Shown: positions 6,507 through 14,973, counted from the first letter of the stretch. The stretch: DNA of 15,615 nt from JAWUVP01 sp034112285 (GCA_034112285.1 JAWUVP010000031.1:1-15615), one strand, 5' to 3'. Notes: a model not told the origin generated them from the letters alone. Program-made: numbers and translations.

Positions 6507-8924
6507 TTATTTAGCTTTTAACTCTGCTTCAGAAAAGTCATCCACCATAATCACGCGGCGTGTTAGCGCTTGGGCTTCACGCGCCTGGTCGGCTTCTGCC
6601 TTAGTGAGCACGTTAGCCGCTTCGGCCGATTCAACCCGTTGGTCAACCGTGTCACCCTTTACAGTGCCATCACGAAAAGCTTGATGAACCTTTTTCAAAA
6701 TAGGCTCTGCAGCCACCACTTTTTCTAAGGCGACATTTAGCAGTCCTAAATTATGGTTAACATCCTCAGATATATAAACACCAGACACCAAACGATCGCG
6801 TGCGGCAGAAGGCTCTAACATTATTTTTGCCACATCAGCACCATAACTATCGAGCGGATTAGAATATAAACGTCCCAATGGGAAAATAATAATACGTAAT
6901 AACATCGGGATGATTTTACCGGGGAAGTTACGAATCAATTCATGTAAAGCTTCTTGCGTTTTATAAATTAATTCACGCGATGCCCAGTGCATTAATGGCG
7001 CATCTTCAGCCTGATGACCTTCATCACGAAAACGTTTTAACACGCCGCTGCCAATGTAAAGATAACTTAAAACGTCACCAAAACGCGCCGAAAGTTTTTC
7101 TTTGCGTTTTAAAGAGCCACCCAGCACAAACATGCCCATATCAGCAAAGAAAGCTAACACGGCGCTATAGCGGGTCCAGATTTGGTAATAGCGCTTGCTT
7201 GGACCATGTGTGGGTGTGCGCACAAAGCGCGCGCCAGAAATGCCCAGCCAAAGCGTACGGAAGAAATTACTAATAACAAAACCAATGTGGCTCGTCATAG
7301 CTTTATCGAATTGTTTGAAGTTATCTTCTTGCGTAGCGCGAATTTCGCTCAACACATAAGGATGGCAGCGAATGGCGCCTTGGCCAAAGATAATTAAACT
7401 ACGGGTAAGAATGTTGGCACCCTCAACCGTAATGGCAATAGGTTGGCCTTCATAGCCGCGCGCCAAATAATTGGTTGGGCCCATTTGAATGCCTTTACCG
7501 CCATGAACATCCATGGCATCGTCACAACATTTACGGCTTAATTCTGTCATGTGATATTTCACAATCGCGGCCGCTACAGCAGATTTCTCGCCCATATTGA
7601 GGTAGTTTAACGTCAAACGTAAGGCCGCATCTGACATATAAGCATGCCCACCAATGCGCGCCAAGGCTTCTTCAACGCCTTCAAACTTGCCAATTGGCAT
7701 GTTGAATTGTTTACGAATACGCGCATAAGCACCGGTTGTGTGTGCACACAAAACACTGGCACCCACGCCGCTTGATGGCAAGGTAACCGCTCTGCCGGCA
7801 GCCAAACATTCCATAAGCATACGCCAGCCTTTACCCGCATTGGCTTGTCCGCCAATAATCCAATCGATGGGGATAAAAACATCTTTACCAGTAACGGTGC
7901 CATTCATGAAGGCTTGATTCAAGGGGTAATGGCGACGGCCTGTTTCCATACCGGCAATATCACGCGGTAACAAGGCACAAGTAATACCGTATTCATCCAC
8001 GTCACCAATTAGGTGTTCAGGATCACGCATTTTAAAGGCTAAACCAATCAAGGTGGCTACGGGCGCAAGCGTAATATAGCGCTTGTTGAAATTAAGCTTA
8101 ATGCCAACAACTTCTTTACCTTCAAATTCACCTTTGCAAACCACACCACTATCGGAAATGGCGGCAGCATCGGAGCCTGCTTCTAAGCCGGTCAGAGCAA
8201 AACAAGGCACTTCGTCGCCATTGGCTAGGCGAGGCAAGTAATGTTTTTTCTGCTCGTCGGTGCCGTAAATCAATAATAATTCAGCGGGCCCTAATGAATT
8301 GGGCACGCCAACGGTTGACGCCACCGTTGTACTCAAGCCATATAAGACAACTAAAATGCGTGAAATAGCAAAAGGTGAAAAAGCTAAACCGCCATATTCT
8401 TTGGGGATGATAAATGAGAAAAAGCCTTTCTCTTTCAAGAACTGCCAAACTTCGGGAGGCATATCCATGCGATTATGCGTGATATCCCAATCATCAATCA
8501 TGGTACAAAGCTCTGCTAAGGGACCATCCATAAAGGCTTGCTCTTCGGCGGTGAACGCTGCAGTAGGTACGTTTAGCAATTTGTACCAGTCTGGCTTGCC
8601 TGAAAACAGATCGGCTTCCCAAGTAATGGTGCCGGCATCTAACGCTTCTTTTTCGGTATTAGACATCTTAGGCATAATTTTTTTGTAAAGCTTAAATAAG
8701 TGGCGAGTGAGCAAGGTTTTGCGCAAGGGGCCAATGTTAAATAACACGGCAATCACCAAGAATAGAGCCCAGAAAATAATGAGCGTGAACATACTCACCG
8801 GTGTGAGGCTCGCCAACACCAACAAAACGGCATTAACACCCGTCCACAGCAATAAGCTAGCGCGATGATAGAGTAAGATCCAAGATGCGAGAATGAGTAT
8901 AATTATAAAGCAAAGGCTTAGCAT
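6507..8924 (-). CDS. fadE: Acyl-CoA dehydrogenase FadE
   Basis: FadE is the FAD-dependent enzyme for the first step of beta-oxidation, acyl-CoA to trans-2-enoyl-CoA. The 805 residues match the large gammaproteobacterial form (814 in E. coli), about twice the size of ordinary acyl-CoA dehydrogenases. Two N-terminal membrane helices (about 1-19 and 24-62) are followed by the dehydrogenase core. Core motifs include FALTGLEAGSDA (242-253), MDVHGGKGIQMGPTNYLAR (471-489) and TVEGANILTR (499-508), whose E501 is the likely catalytic base, then GQGAIRCHPYVL. The extra C-terminal domain typical of FadE is present. The ATG is supported by AGGA 8 nt upstream. It is last in a probable operon with the protease and gdpD genes and ends in a strong terminator. 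Confidence 0.96.
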   Translation of the reverse strand: MLSLCFIIILILASWILLYHRASLLLWTGVNAVLLVLASLTPVSMFTLIIFWALFLVIAVLFNIGPLRKTLLTRHLFKLYKKIMPKMSNTEKEALDAGTITWEADLFSGKPDWYKLLNVPTAAFTAEEQAFMDGPLAELCTMIDDWDITHNRMDMPPEVWQFLKEKGFFSFIIPKEYGGLAFSPFAISRILVVLYGLSTTVASTVGVPNSLGPAELLLIYGTDEQKKHYLPRLANGDEVPCFALTGLEAGSDAAAISDSGVVCKGEFEGKEVVGIKLNFNKRYITLAPVATLIGLAFKMRDPEHLIGDVDEYGITCALLPRDIAGMETGRRHYPLNQAFMNGTVTGKDVFIPIDWIIGGQANAGKGWRMLMECLAAGRAVTLPSSGVGASVLCAHTTGAYARIRKQFNMPIGKFEGVEEALARIGGHAYMSDAALRLTLNYLNMGEKSAVAAAIVKYHMTELSRKCCDDAMDVHGGKGIQMGPTNYLARGYEGQPIAITVEGANILTRSLIIFGQGAIRCHPYVLSEIRATQEDNFKQFDKAMTSHIGFVISNFFRTLWLGISGARFVRTPTHGPSKRYYQIWTRYSAVLAFFADMGMFVLGGSLKRKEKLSARFGDVLSYLYIGSGVLKRFRDEGHQAEDAPLMHWASRELIYKTQEALHELIRNFPGKIIPMLLRIIIFPLGRLYSNPLDSYGADVAKIMLEPSAARDRLVSGVYISEDVNHNLGLLNVALEKVVAAEPILKKVHQAFRDGTVKGDTVDQRVESAEAANVLTKAEADQAREAQALTRRVIMVDDFSEAELKAK

Positions 8925-8966
8925 GAGTTATTTCCTATTAATATGACCCTGTAATTCTAACATACC

Positions 8967-9731
8967 TCAGGTTGAACGATAAAGTCCTTTAGCTTGCAAA
9001 GCAGCAATAATATCGCCCGGTCTGTCAGTAAATAAGCCATCAACGCCCATTTCAATAAATTTCACCGCGCTGGCCAAACCATTCACCGTGTGAATAATCA
9101 CCGGCTTGCCCGTTTCGTGCATGCACGCTAAACGTTGCGGGGTAATTAAGCGTCTATCGACGTTGATGCTAGAGCAGTCTAAATCGACTATGGCGCGTTT
9201 TACAAACTGATTCCATTCACCCACAATCATGGCTCTAGGCGCTTTGGGATAGTGTTCTTTAACTGTTTCAATTGCGGTGAGTGAATAACTTGAAAATAAG
9301 GGCAATGGCCTATCCTTTGGCCATATTGCTTTAACTGCTTTAACCGCAATACTCGCCGTTTCTTCGTTTAAACCCACATTGGACTTTATTTCCAAATTAA
9401 CGTTAATTTTTAAACGAATCACCAGCTTTAACAATTGCTCTAATGATAATACTCTTTGCCCCGCATATTGCTCACTGTGCCAGCTACCCGCATCTAACTT
9501 AGCAATTTCGGCAAAATCCATTTTAATAACTTTACCCTTCCCATTCGTGCATTTATTAACGGTGGGGTTATGAATAATGGCAATATTATTGTCTTGGGTT
9601 AATTGCAAATCGACTTCAACCCATTTAGCCCCTTGCTTGGCTGCTAGCTCAATGGAGGCCTTGGTATTTTCGGGTGAATAATGGCAAGCACCGCGGTGGC
9701 CGATAATTTGCGGGCAGATAAATTTTGACAC
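8967..9731 (-). CDS. Glycerophosphodiester phosphodiesterase (UgpQ-like)
   Basis: This cytoplasmic-type enzyme (no signal peptide) hydrolyses glycerophosphodiesters to glycerol-3-phosphate and an alcohol. It is a single GDPD TIM-barrel of 254 residues, near the length of E. coli UgpQ (247). Catalytic and metal-binding motifs are in place: IIGHRGA (H12), PEN (20-22), E39 and D41 in VEVDLQL, H54 in AIIHNP, and E113/K115 in NLEIKS. I chose GTG at 9731: AAGGAG lies 6 nt upstream and the protein then begins MSKFICPQIIGHRG, as UgpQ does. A longer reading from 9782 adds 17 residues without family support. It lies 34 bp after the protease gene and 42 bp before fadE on the same strand, so lipid head-group salvage and fatty-acid oxidation may be co-transcribed. 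Confidence 0.92.
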   Translation of the reverse strand: MSKFICPQIIGHRGACHYSPENTKASIELAAKQGAKWVEVDLQLTQDNNIAIIHNPTVNKCTNGKGKVIKMDFAEIAKLDAGSWHSEQYAGQRVLSLEQLLKLVIRLKINVNLEIKSNVGLNEETASIAVKAVKAIWPKDRPLPLFSSYSLTAIETVKEHYPKAPRAMIVGEWNQFVKRAIVDLDCSSINVDRRLITPQRLACMHETGKPVIIHTVNGLASAVKFIEMGVDGLFTDRPGDIIAALQAKGLYRST

Positions 9732-9765
9732 GTTATTCTCCTTAAAGCATGCCTGTTTATAGGGG

Positions 9766-10434
9766 TTACATGGCCAAGCCAAACAACGACTTAATCAATC
9801 CTAAAAACAAATTAATAAAAGGAACCATAAACCAAGACAGTGCACCCACCATCATTAAGCCTAATAAAATGAAGAAGCCATACGGCTCAATGCGCGAATA
9901 ATAATACAGCGCTTTGCCACGCAACAAGCAAGCCACCACCCGGCTGCCATCTAGCGGTGGAATAGGAATTAAATTCAACACCAATAAAACCAAATTAATC
10001 ATAATGCCTACTTGGGCCATGTAAGCAAACAAAAAGCCAGCATAACTATCGCCACCGTGCACAAACATGCCGCCCAGCTTGTAAATTAATGCCCACAGCA
10101 TCGCCATAACCAAATTAGCCGCAGGGCCAGCCAAGGCCACGAAAATAATATCACGTCGACCATTACGCAAATTGCGCCAGTCAACCGGCACAGGCTTGGC
10201 ATAACCAAACACAAAGCCACCCAAAATGAGCAAGATACCCGGGATAATAATCGTGCCAAAAGGATCTATATGTTTAAGGGGATTTAGCGTTAAGCGTCCG
10301 GCATTTTTTGCGGTGGGGTCACCGCACTTGTTGGCCACCCAGCCGTGCGCCACTTCATGCACGGTAATCGCGAAGACAAGTGGAATAATCCACAAGATAA
10401 TTTTTTGTAGGGTGTTAAGCTCCATGACAAGCAT
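9766..10434 (-). CDS. Site-2 protease family membrane metalloprotease (M50)
   Basis: This is a small zinc intramembrane protease of peptidase family M50, the compact form of 222 residues without PDZ domains (not RseP). The zinc motif HEVAH (26-30) lies in the first hydrophobic segment. The third ligand motif NLIPIPPLDGSRV (154-166, D162) lies in a later helix, and AGPAANLVMA (102-111) is typical of the family. About six hydrophobic segments are visible. Substrates of this subfamily are mostly unknown. Two in-frame ATGs (10434 and 10425) compete and neither has a clear Shine-Dalgarno site, so the start is uncertain by three residues. It is divergent from rmuC, with only 39 bp for both promoters, and leads the gdpD-fadE run. 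Confidence 0.9.
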   Translation of the reverse strand: MLVMELNTLQKIILWIIPLVFAITVHEVAHGWVANKCGDPTAKNAGRLTLNPLKHIDPFGTIIIPGILLILGGFVFGYAKPVPVDWRNLRNGRRDIIFVALAGPAANLVMAMLWALIYKLGGMFVHGGDSYAGFLFAYMAQVGIMINLVLLVLNLIPIPPLDGSRVVACLLRGKALYYYSRIEPYGFFILLGLMMVGALSWFMVPFINLFLGLIKSLFGLAM

Positions 10435-10473
10435 CCAAATTTATGGAATAATCTTACCATTAATTCTCTAATA

Positions 10474-11601
10474 ATGTATAGGCCCAACATGATCATAACC
10501 TTATTAATTTTATCCAGCGCTTGCTTGCTGGCTTTGTTGTTTATTGCCTGGCAAGTCACCCGCCCGCAACAAAATAATCTAGAGCCAAGGCTGCAACAAA
10601 TTGCTGAACAAAATAGCCTATTGCAAAGCCACCTCACCGAACATTTGATGAAATCATTTGATATTTTGCGCGGACAAATTATTGACACCTTAAAACAAAG
10701 CGCCGCCCAAACCGACAAACAAGTGGCCCTGCTCACCGAGCAAACCAATACGCGCCTAAAAGAGATCAGCGGGCAAGTTGAAAAACGTTTAAGTGAAGGT
10801 TTTGAAAAAACCACGGCGACCTTCCAAGATGTGATTAAACGTTTAGCTTTAATAGACCAGGCCCAACAAAAAATCACCGAGCTATCTAACAATGTAGTGA
10901 GTTTGCAAGAAGTGCTCGCCGACAAACGCTCACGTGGTGCATTTGGTGAAGTGCAGCTTGAAGGCTTGGTGCAAAATATTATGCCGCAACAAAACTATGC
11001 CATGCAGCACACGTTTAAAAATGGCGTGCGCGCCGATTGTGTCTTATTTTTACCTGAGCCTACCGGTAATGTGTGTATTGACGCAAAATTCCCATTAGAA
11101 AATTACCAACGCATGTTTGATAACACACTTGCCGAAAGCGACCGTGCTGCTGCCAGCAAACAGTTTAAGCAAGATATTAAAAAGCACATTAATGACATTG
11201 CTGGTAAATATATTATCCCAGGTGAAACCTCCGATGGCGCTATGATGTTTATTCCCGCCGAAGCTATTTTTGCCGAAATTCATGGCCACCACCCAGACCT
11301 GGTACAGCTGGCACAAAAAAGCAAAGTATGGATAGCCTCACCGACAACCTTAATGGCCATTTTAACGACTGCCCGCGCCGTAATTAAAGACGACGCTACC
11401 CGCCAGCAAGTGCACATTATCCAAGAGCATTTAGGCCACTTAGGCAAAGACTTTAACCGCTTTCAAGAACGCATGACCAAACTGGCGAAACATATTGAGC
11501 AAGCGCATAAAGATGTAGATGATGTCCATACTTCGGCACGCAAGATTAGCTCACGGTTTGAAAAAATTGAGAAGGTTGATTTGGCAATTGAGCAAAATTA
11601 G
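10474..11601 (+). CDS. rmuC: DNA recombination protein RmuC
   Basis: RmuC proteins limit inverted-repeat rearrangements and recombination, and are predicted membrane-anchored nucleases. The 375-residue protein has one N-terminal membrane helix (about 6-26), a long coiled coil (about 35-150) and the RmuC domain. The domain has GAFGEVQLE (155-163), D188 in VRADCVLF, and CIDAKFPLENY (201-211) with D203-x-K205, a PD-(D/E)XK-like arrangement. SPTTLMAIL (289-297) and LGKDFNRFQERM (323-334) follow. The ATG at 10474 has no ribosome site; the in-frame ATG at 10489, with AGG 7 nt before it, is a reasonable alternative and keeps the membrane helix. A broken copy of the C-terminal region appears to lie at 14986-15123. 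Confidence 0.93.
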   Translation: MYRPNMIITLLILSSACLLALLFIAWQVTRPQQNNLEPRLQQIAEQNSLLQSHLTEHLMKSFDILRGQIIDTLKQSAAQTDKQVALLTEQTNTRLKEISGQVEKRLSEGFEKTTATFQDVIKRLALIDQAQQKITELSNNVVSLQEVLADKRSRGAFGEVQLEGLVQNIMPQQNYAMQHTFKNGVRADCVLFLPEPTGNVCIDAKFPLENYQRMFDNTLAESDRAAASKQFKQDIKKHINDIAGKYIIPGETSDGAMMFIPAEAIFAEIHGHHPDLVQLAQKSKVWIASPTTLMAILTTARAVIKDDATRQQVHIIQEHLGHLGKDFNRFQERMTKLAKHIEQAHKDVDDVHTSARKISSRFEKIEKVDLAIEQN

Positions 11602-11611
11602 GGCGCTATTA

Positions 11612-11638
11612 TTGTAAGACAACGAGTTTGAATATAAT
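11612..11638 (+). promoter_or_regulatory. Possible promoter upstream of the SET-MYND gene
   Basis: A perfect TATAAT (11633-11638) follows TTGTAA (11612-11617), but the spacer is only 15 bp, which weakens it. A second -10-like TATAGT lies at 11762-11767, closer to the gene, without a good -35 box. The 202-bp gap 11602-11803 shows no other clear element; a 4-bp GAGC/GCTC hairpin near 11654 is too weak to call a terminator. Confidence 0.35.
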
Positions 11639-11803
11639 GCCTATATCAAAGACGAGCAACTAGCTCTATTTTCCTCTTGTTCACCGTGCCATTGTTCAAG
11701 CAACAAACACCGCTCTTTTCGACACGACAATTCCCCCATTTATTTTTTATATCATAAGCGTTATAGTAGCCGGTTCTTGTCATTCAATTAGGTGCACACT
11801 CTT

Positions 11804-12841
11804 ATGTTTCGACAGCTGCTACAATCGCTAGTTAAACCTGCCAATGAGGTTCCTTTGCTTTGTGATACATCACCAAAGTCAATTTGGTATGCTGATCAGC
11901 CAGGTGGTGATCCTCGTCGAATAACGATTCATGACTTTCAGGAAATTTATACTTCGAAAGGCAATGAGCTCTTTCATTACACTGAAACAATTTGGTATGA
12001 CCCCGAAATTAAACAGCATGCTGCCCTGGTAGACTCAGAAAAGTGCTATGAAGAAATGCGTGGTCAATTTGTTGAGTTATTGCTCCGGCCCAATATCGGC
12101 ACTGACAGGATATACATTGCCTATATTAGCCCAGAAACTGGTTTCGGGGTTTTTGCCCGCCAAAAAATTGACTGGTTAACTTTGGTCGGAGCTTACTCGG
12201 GTGTTTTCGGTGACTCGCTTCGGAGCCCCGATGCAGTCTATGCGATGACTGATCTTAATTTGAAAGGCTGGAACATCTCCGCTAAGCGCCGCGGGGGTTG
12301 GACGCGTTTTATCCAGCAAATGCCTCGCTCAGCGTCTAACTACTATTATTACTATCGCAGAATAAAAGAAGCCGGCATAACAAATACTTTTTACTATCCT
12401 GGGACATTAGATAAACTCGCCGAGCGAGAATTAGTATCACCACAAGAATTTTATAAAATATTTCAGGAAAATGCAGCAGGCTCGTTACATCTAAATGATT
12501 TAGGTAAACCTTTCACAGAAATTGCCACCACCAATCTGTTTCGTAACTTTTATATTATGGATGGGCTGCCTCTATTCATGTTTTATGCGAATCGCGACAT
12601 ACAGCCTCATGAGCCATTAGGGATTGATTACCAAAAAGGGTACTGGGCTTCTCAAGGTGAAGCCCCCTATTTTTTCGATAAACACGGCGAACGATTATCA
12701 AAATATGTATATTGTCCAAAATGTTCAGCTGTTACACCTAAGCTCTTACGTTGTAGTCGCTGTAAAAGCGTACATTATTGCAGTGTGGCATGCCAAAGAA
12801 CTGATTGGGAGCAGCATAAACTCTCTTGCGGTAAAAAATAA
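11804..12841 (+). CDS. SET domain protein with C-terminal MYND zinc finger
   Basis: This is a eukaryotic-like protein and a candidate lysine methyltransferase and host-directed effector. Numbering is from the ATG at 11804 (345 residues). SET-like segments are GFGVFARQKIDWLTLVGAYSGV (about 113-134), which resembles the first SET strands, and LFMFYANRDIQPHEPLGIDY (257-276) followed by YW (280-281), which resembles the C-terminal SET motif with its Tyr. The usual NHSC motif is not clear; the matching stretch reads TTNLFRNFYI. The MYND finger is complete: C304-x2-C307-x9-C317-x2-C320-x5-C326-x3-C330-x7-H338-x3-C342. Human SMYD proteins have the MYND inserted within SET; here it follows SET. I chose the ATG because AGGTG lies 9 nt upstream; a GTG at 11792 would add four residues. 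No signal peptide is seen. The methyl-transfer function is inferred, not shown. Confidence 0.82.
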   Translation: MFRQLLQSLVKPANEVPLLCDTSPKSIWYADQPGGDPRRITIHDFQEIYTSKGNELFHYTETIWYDPEIKQHAALVDSEKCYEEMRGQFVELLLRPNIGTDRIYIAYISPETGFGVFARQKIDWLTLVGAYSGVFGDSLRSPDAVYAMTDLNLKGWNISAKRRGGWTRFIQQMPRSASNYYYYYRRIKEAGITNTFYYPGTLDKLAERELVSPQEFYKIFQENAAGSLHLNDLGKPFTEIATTNLFRNFYIMDGLPLFMFYANRDIQPHEPLGIDYQKGYWASQGEAPYFFDKHGERLSKYVYCPKCSAVTPKLLRCSRCKSVHYCSVACQRTDWEQHKLSCGKK

Positions 12842-12937
12842 ATATTTTTAACAAGTTGAACGTTCTTATAGATAGACTCCCCCTAAGGGAGGATTCTCTC
12901 ATAGAGAAACCATGTTAACATATAGCCTTATCAACCT

Positions 12938-13146
12938 ATGAAAGCCATATAAAATAGTCAATAATAATTCTATTAACACTGTTATTTTCTACCGTGTTTT
13001 ATTCTGCACAAGCACATACCATGGAACAACAGCAAATCATATTGACATGCTGGAATTGTTTTTTAATGGATTGGGCACGGCAGCAGCTTCACTATCGCCT
13101 TCAGCTTGCAGTATATCTTAATTGTAAATCTTCACAGCCAGCATAA
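12938..13146 (+). pseudogene. Possible remnant of an exported-protein gene
   Basis: ATG AAA at 12938 is followed, after a one-base frame change and a TAG (12955-12957), by an open stretch reading SIIILLTLLFSTVFYSAQA. This looks like a signal-peptide hydrophobic core with an A-x-A cleavage site. The same frame runs to a TAA at 13144-13146, and an alternative frame from 13020 also stays open for about 33 codons (HGTTANHIDMLELF and so on), as expected if frameshifts have accumulated. The family is not recognised. The call rests only on the signal-like segment and could be chance in AT-rich DNA. Confidence 0.3.
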
Positions 13147-13173
13147 TCGAAAATTCTATTTTATCTGGCATAT

Positions 13174-13185
13174 AATAACGGGGGG
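13174..13185. repeat. G-tract 12-mer shared with the repeat at 2545-2556
   Basis: AATAACGGGGGG occurs here and at the inner edge of the left arm of the large inverted repeat (2545-2556). A six-G run is rare in DNA of this composition, and a G tract after GCAAT-AC is common at the end of this class of palindromic repeat. This may be a truncated copy, but only 12 bp are shared. Confidence 0.3.
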
Positions 13186-13200
13186 ATTACACTAGACTAT

Positions 13201-14973
13201 TTAAGTAATACCTTTTAAGGAGATACCGTATTCAGCAGCAAGTACTTCCACACGCCTTGGGTTGGTTTTAGCAGCAGTCTTTAAGTCCGCCTGACACTTA
13301 GCAACATCGCCTTGCAAATGATACGCAATTCCACGACGTAGATAAGATATTTCAGACGCTGAGTTAAATTGAATGGCTGTGTTAAAAGATCCAATTGCCT
13401 CGGCATATTTACCCTGGCGTGTTCTAAGTATTCCCAACTCATGATATACCCGATATTCATACTCTTTAGAAGGGATAGTCTCTTTTGCTCTAGCGAAACA
13501 ATACTCAACGAGAGGATAGTTGCCCAATAAGGTAGCGCTATTTGCGTACATAAGATACCCATAATATTTAACTTTAGGCTGTGGCTCTTTAGCAAATTCA
13601 GCTAATAAATCACGCTCAAATAAATTGCTGATTATTGCCGGCATCATTCCAGAGAATTGTTGATGGATAAGCTCGTTGTCTGCTGGATTCACGGTAGCCA
13701 CCGTGACTGTATCTTTGCGATAACTAGGAATTATTTTATCACGCAAAGCAACCCCTTTTTCTCTAATACTCTTATCGGGTAGACGCCAATAATTATCGAT
13801 AGGGATATAGCGACAAACGTCGTTATCGCGAGCCACCAAAAAAAATGCGCGTCCGGTTGGATCGTACATTTTTCCTTTTTCAACAATCGGTTTATTAGCT
13901 ATATATTCTTCCACCAAAAAACACCCTTTATCATCGGTTAACATATTTATTTCTGGCGGATTAATTTTAGTTTTTAAGATTGATTTTAATAACTCAGGAT
14001 GCTTACGAGCAAACTCATACGCTGCTTGTTCTTCAGATAAAAACAAACGAGGCAGAATGTCTGGCAAGTCAGCTGAGCTAACAATAATCACCCCTCTTGA
14101 CTCTTCTTGACCAGGCGCTTTAATCACATATTTTCCATGCTCACCAACATGAGATTTTATTTGGCTTAATAAAGCGGGAGAATACGGTTGATTTCGATCA
14201 AGTACAAACGTTCTTGGCCTAACATGTGTTTGTTTTGCCCGCACACAAGTTTGATGAAGCATCGATTTGTCTTCACAAGCCTGGGCCACATTAATATCAT
14301 CTACCATTAAATATGGGCAAGCAATGGGCGTAGGTGGCAACTCAAACTCTACATAACAACTTTTATAAGATGATAATGTTCGTAAATCTTGCGCGGTAGA
14401 AGGATCTACTTTTATTTTCTCTTTCATTACTGCCGCTAATGGCTTATCTACGCATTGATGACCTTTTTGTTTTGTCATAACAATAGCTGGCAACCTGGCC
14501 TTTGTTGCAGCAGCTGGAAGTAAATCTTTTAAAAATTGACCATGTAAAAATGCACCACGGTGGCCAGACTGCAGACCGCGGGTGATTTCCAAAATGATGA
14601 CTCTGCCATCATTTGTCAATTTATAATCTGCTGATAAAAAACATAATTTTGCCTGGTGGCGTTGGCGGAAAGAGAAGACCTTAAGCGCAAGTTCAGGTGA
14701 TTTTTCTAAATCAAGTTTACGAAAAATATCCACCAAGTTTTGCATTGCCTTAACGTGCATAGCATCAAGCTCAAGCACACGTTCGAATGCAGCCATAGCT
14801 TCATTTATATTTTCTAACTTTTTATGGCAGATCCCTAAGTTTGACCAGGCTTTTATATTATCGTTCGATTCTTTAGTTGCATTCTCATAACATTCAAGCG
14901 CCTTATCATAGTGCTGTTGTTTAAAGAAGGTATTGCCTTGTTCTCGTAACTGTTCAGATTTTTGCATGGGCAT
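13201..14973 (-). CDS. TPR protein with central ATP-grasp-like domain
   Basis: The 590-residue protein has two clear TPR repeats at the N-terminus (about 5-38 and 39-72), a central domain (about 110-430) and three TPR-like repeats at the C-terminus (about 468-502, 506-539 and 540-573). The centre resembles an ATP-grasp fold. It has DGRVIILEI and SGHRGAF (122-142), YVIKAPGQEESRGVII (282-297) with K284 as likely ATP-binding lysine, the hinge-like FLVEEYI (352-358), and KMYDPTGRAFFLV (368-380), which recalls the KFDIR segment of tubulin-tyrosine ligases. Such enzymes ligate amino acids or peptides. TPRs usually hold protein partners. GGAGGT 5 nt before the ATG at 14973 fixes the start. There is no signal peptide. 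The gene is convergent with the SET-MYND gene and may be a host-directed effector; that is inference. Confidence 0.75.
   Translation of the reverse strand: MPMQKSEQLREQGNTFFKQQHYDKALECYENATKESNDNIKAWSNLGICHKKLENINEAMAAFERVLELDAMHVKAMQNLVDIFRKLDLEKSPELALKVFSFRQRHQAKLCFLSADYKLTNDGRVIILEITRGLQSGHRGAFLHGQFLKDLLPAAATKARLPAIVMTKQKGHQCVDKPLAAVMKEKIKVDPSTAQDLRTLSSYKSCYVEFELPPTPIACPYLMVDDINVAQACEDKSMLHQTCVRAKQTHVRPRTFVLDRNQPYSPALLSQIKSHVGEHGKYVIKAPGQEESRGVIIVSSADLPDILPRLFLSEEQAAYEFARKHPELLKSILKTKINPPEINMLTDDKGCFLVEEYIANKPIVEKGKMYDPTGRAFFLVARDNDVCRYIPIDNYWRLPDKSIREKGVALRDKIIPSYRKDTVTVATVNPADNELIHQQFSGMMPAIISNLFERDLLAEFAKEPQPKVKYYGYLMYANSATLLGNYPLVEYCFARAKETIPSKEYEYRVYHELGILRTRQGKYAEAIGSFNTAIQFNSASEISYLRRGIAYHLQGDVAKCQADLKTAAKTNPRRVEVLAAEYGISLKGIT

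Larger units (their letters stand above)
12842..13200. other. AT-rich convergent gap with gene debris
   Basis: These 359 bp separate two convergent eukaryotic-like genes. Two small hairpins stand side by side: CTCCC/GGGAG (12877-12891) and TTCTCT/AGAGAA (12894-12908). Neither is followed by a U tract, so they are poor terminators. A decayed ORF (12938-13146) and a G-rich 12-mer (13174-13185, also at 2545-2556) follow. I see no intact gene or RNA gene. Confidence 0.6.

Noticed and set aside
6980..8688. Several plus-strand ORFs inside fadE and a minus-strand ORF in another frame
   Set aside because: They are shadows of the well-supported fadE frame, without ribosome sites or recognisable domains.
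11646..11680. GAGC-AACTA-GCTC hairpin followed by TATTTT as an rmuC terminator
   Set aside because: The stem is only four base pairs and the U tract is broken; too weak to call.
12877..12908. Two adjacent hairpins after the SET-MYND gene as terminators
   Set aside because: Stems are 5-6 bp and no U tract follows on either strand.
13020..13121. YHGTT-like stretch read as an ADP-ribosyltransferase motif
   Set aside because: It is a five-residue resemblance in one of several open frames of AT-rich debris; no other family motif follows.
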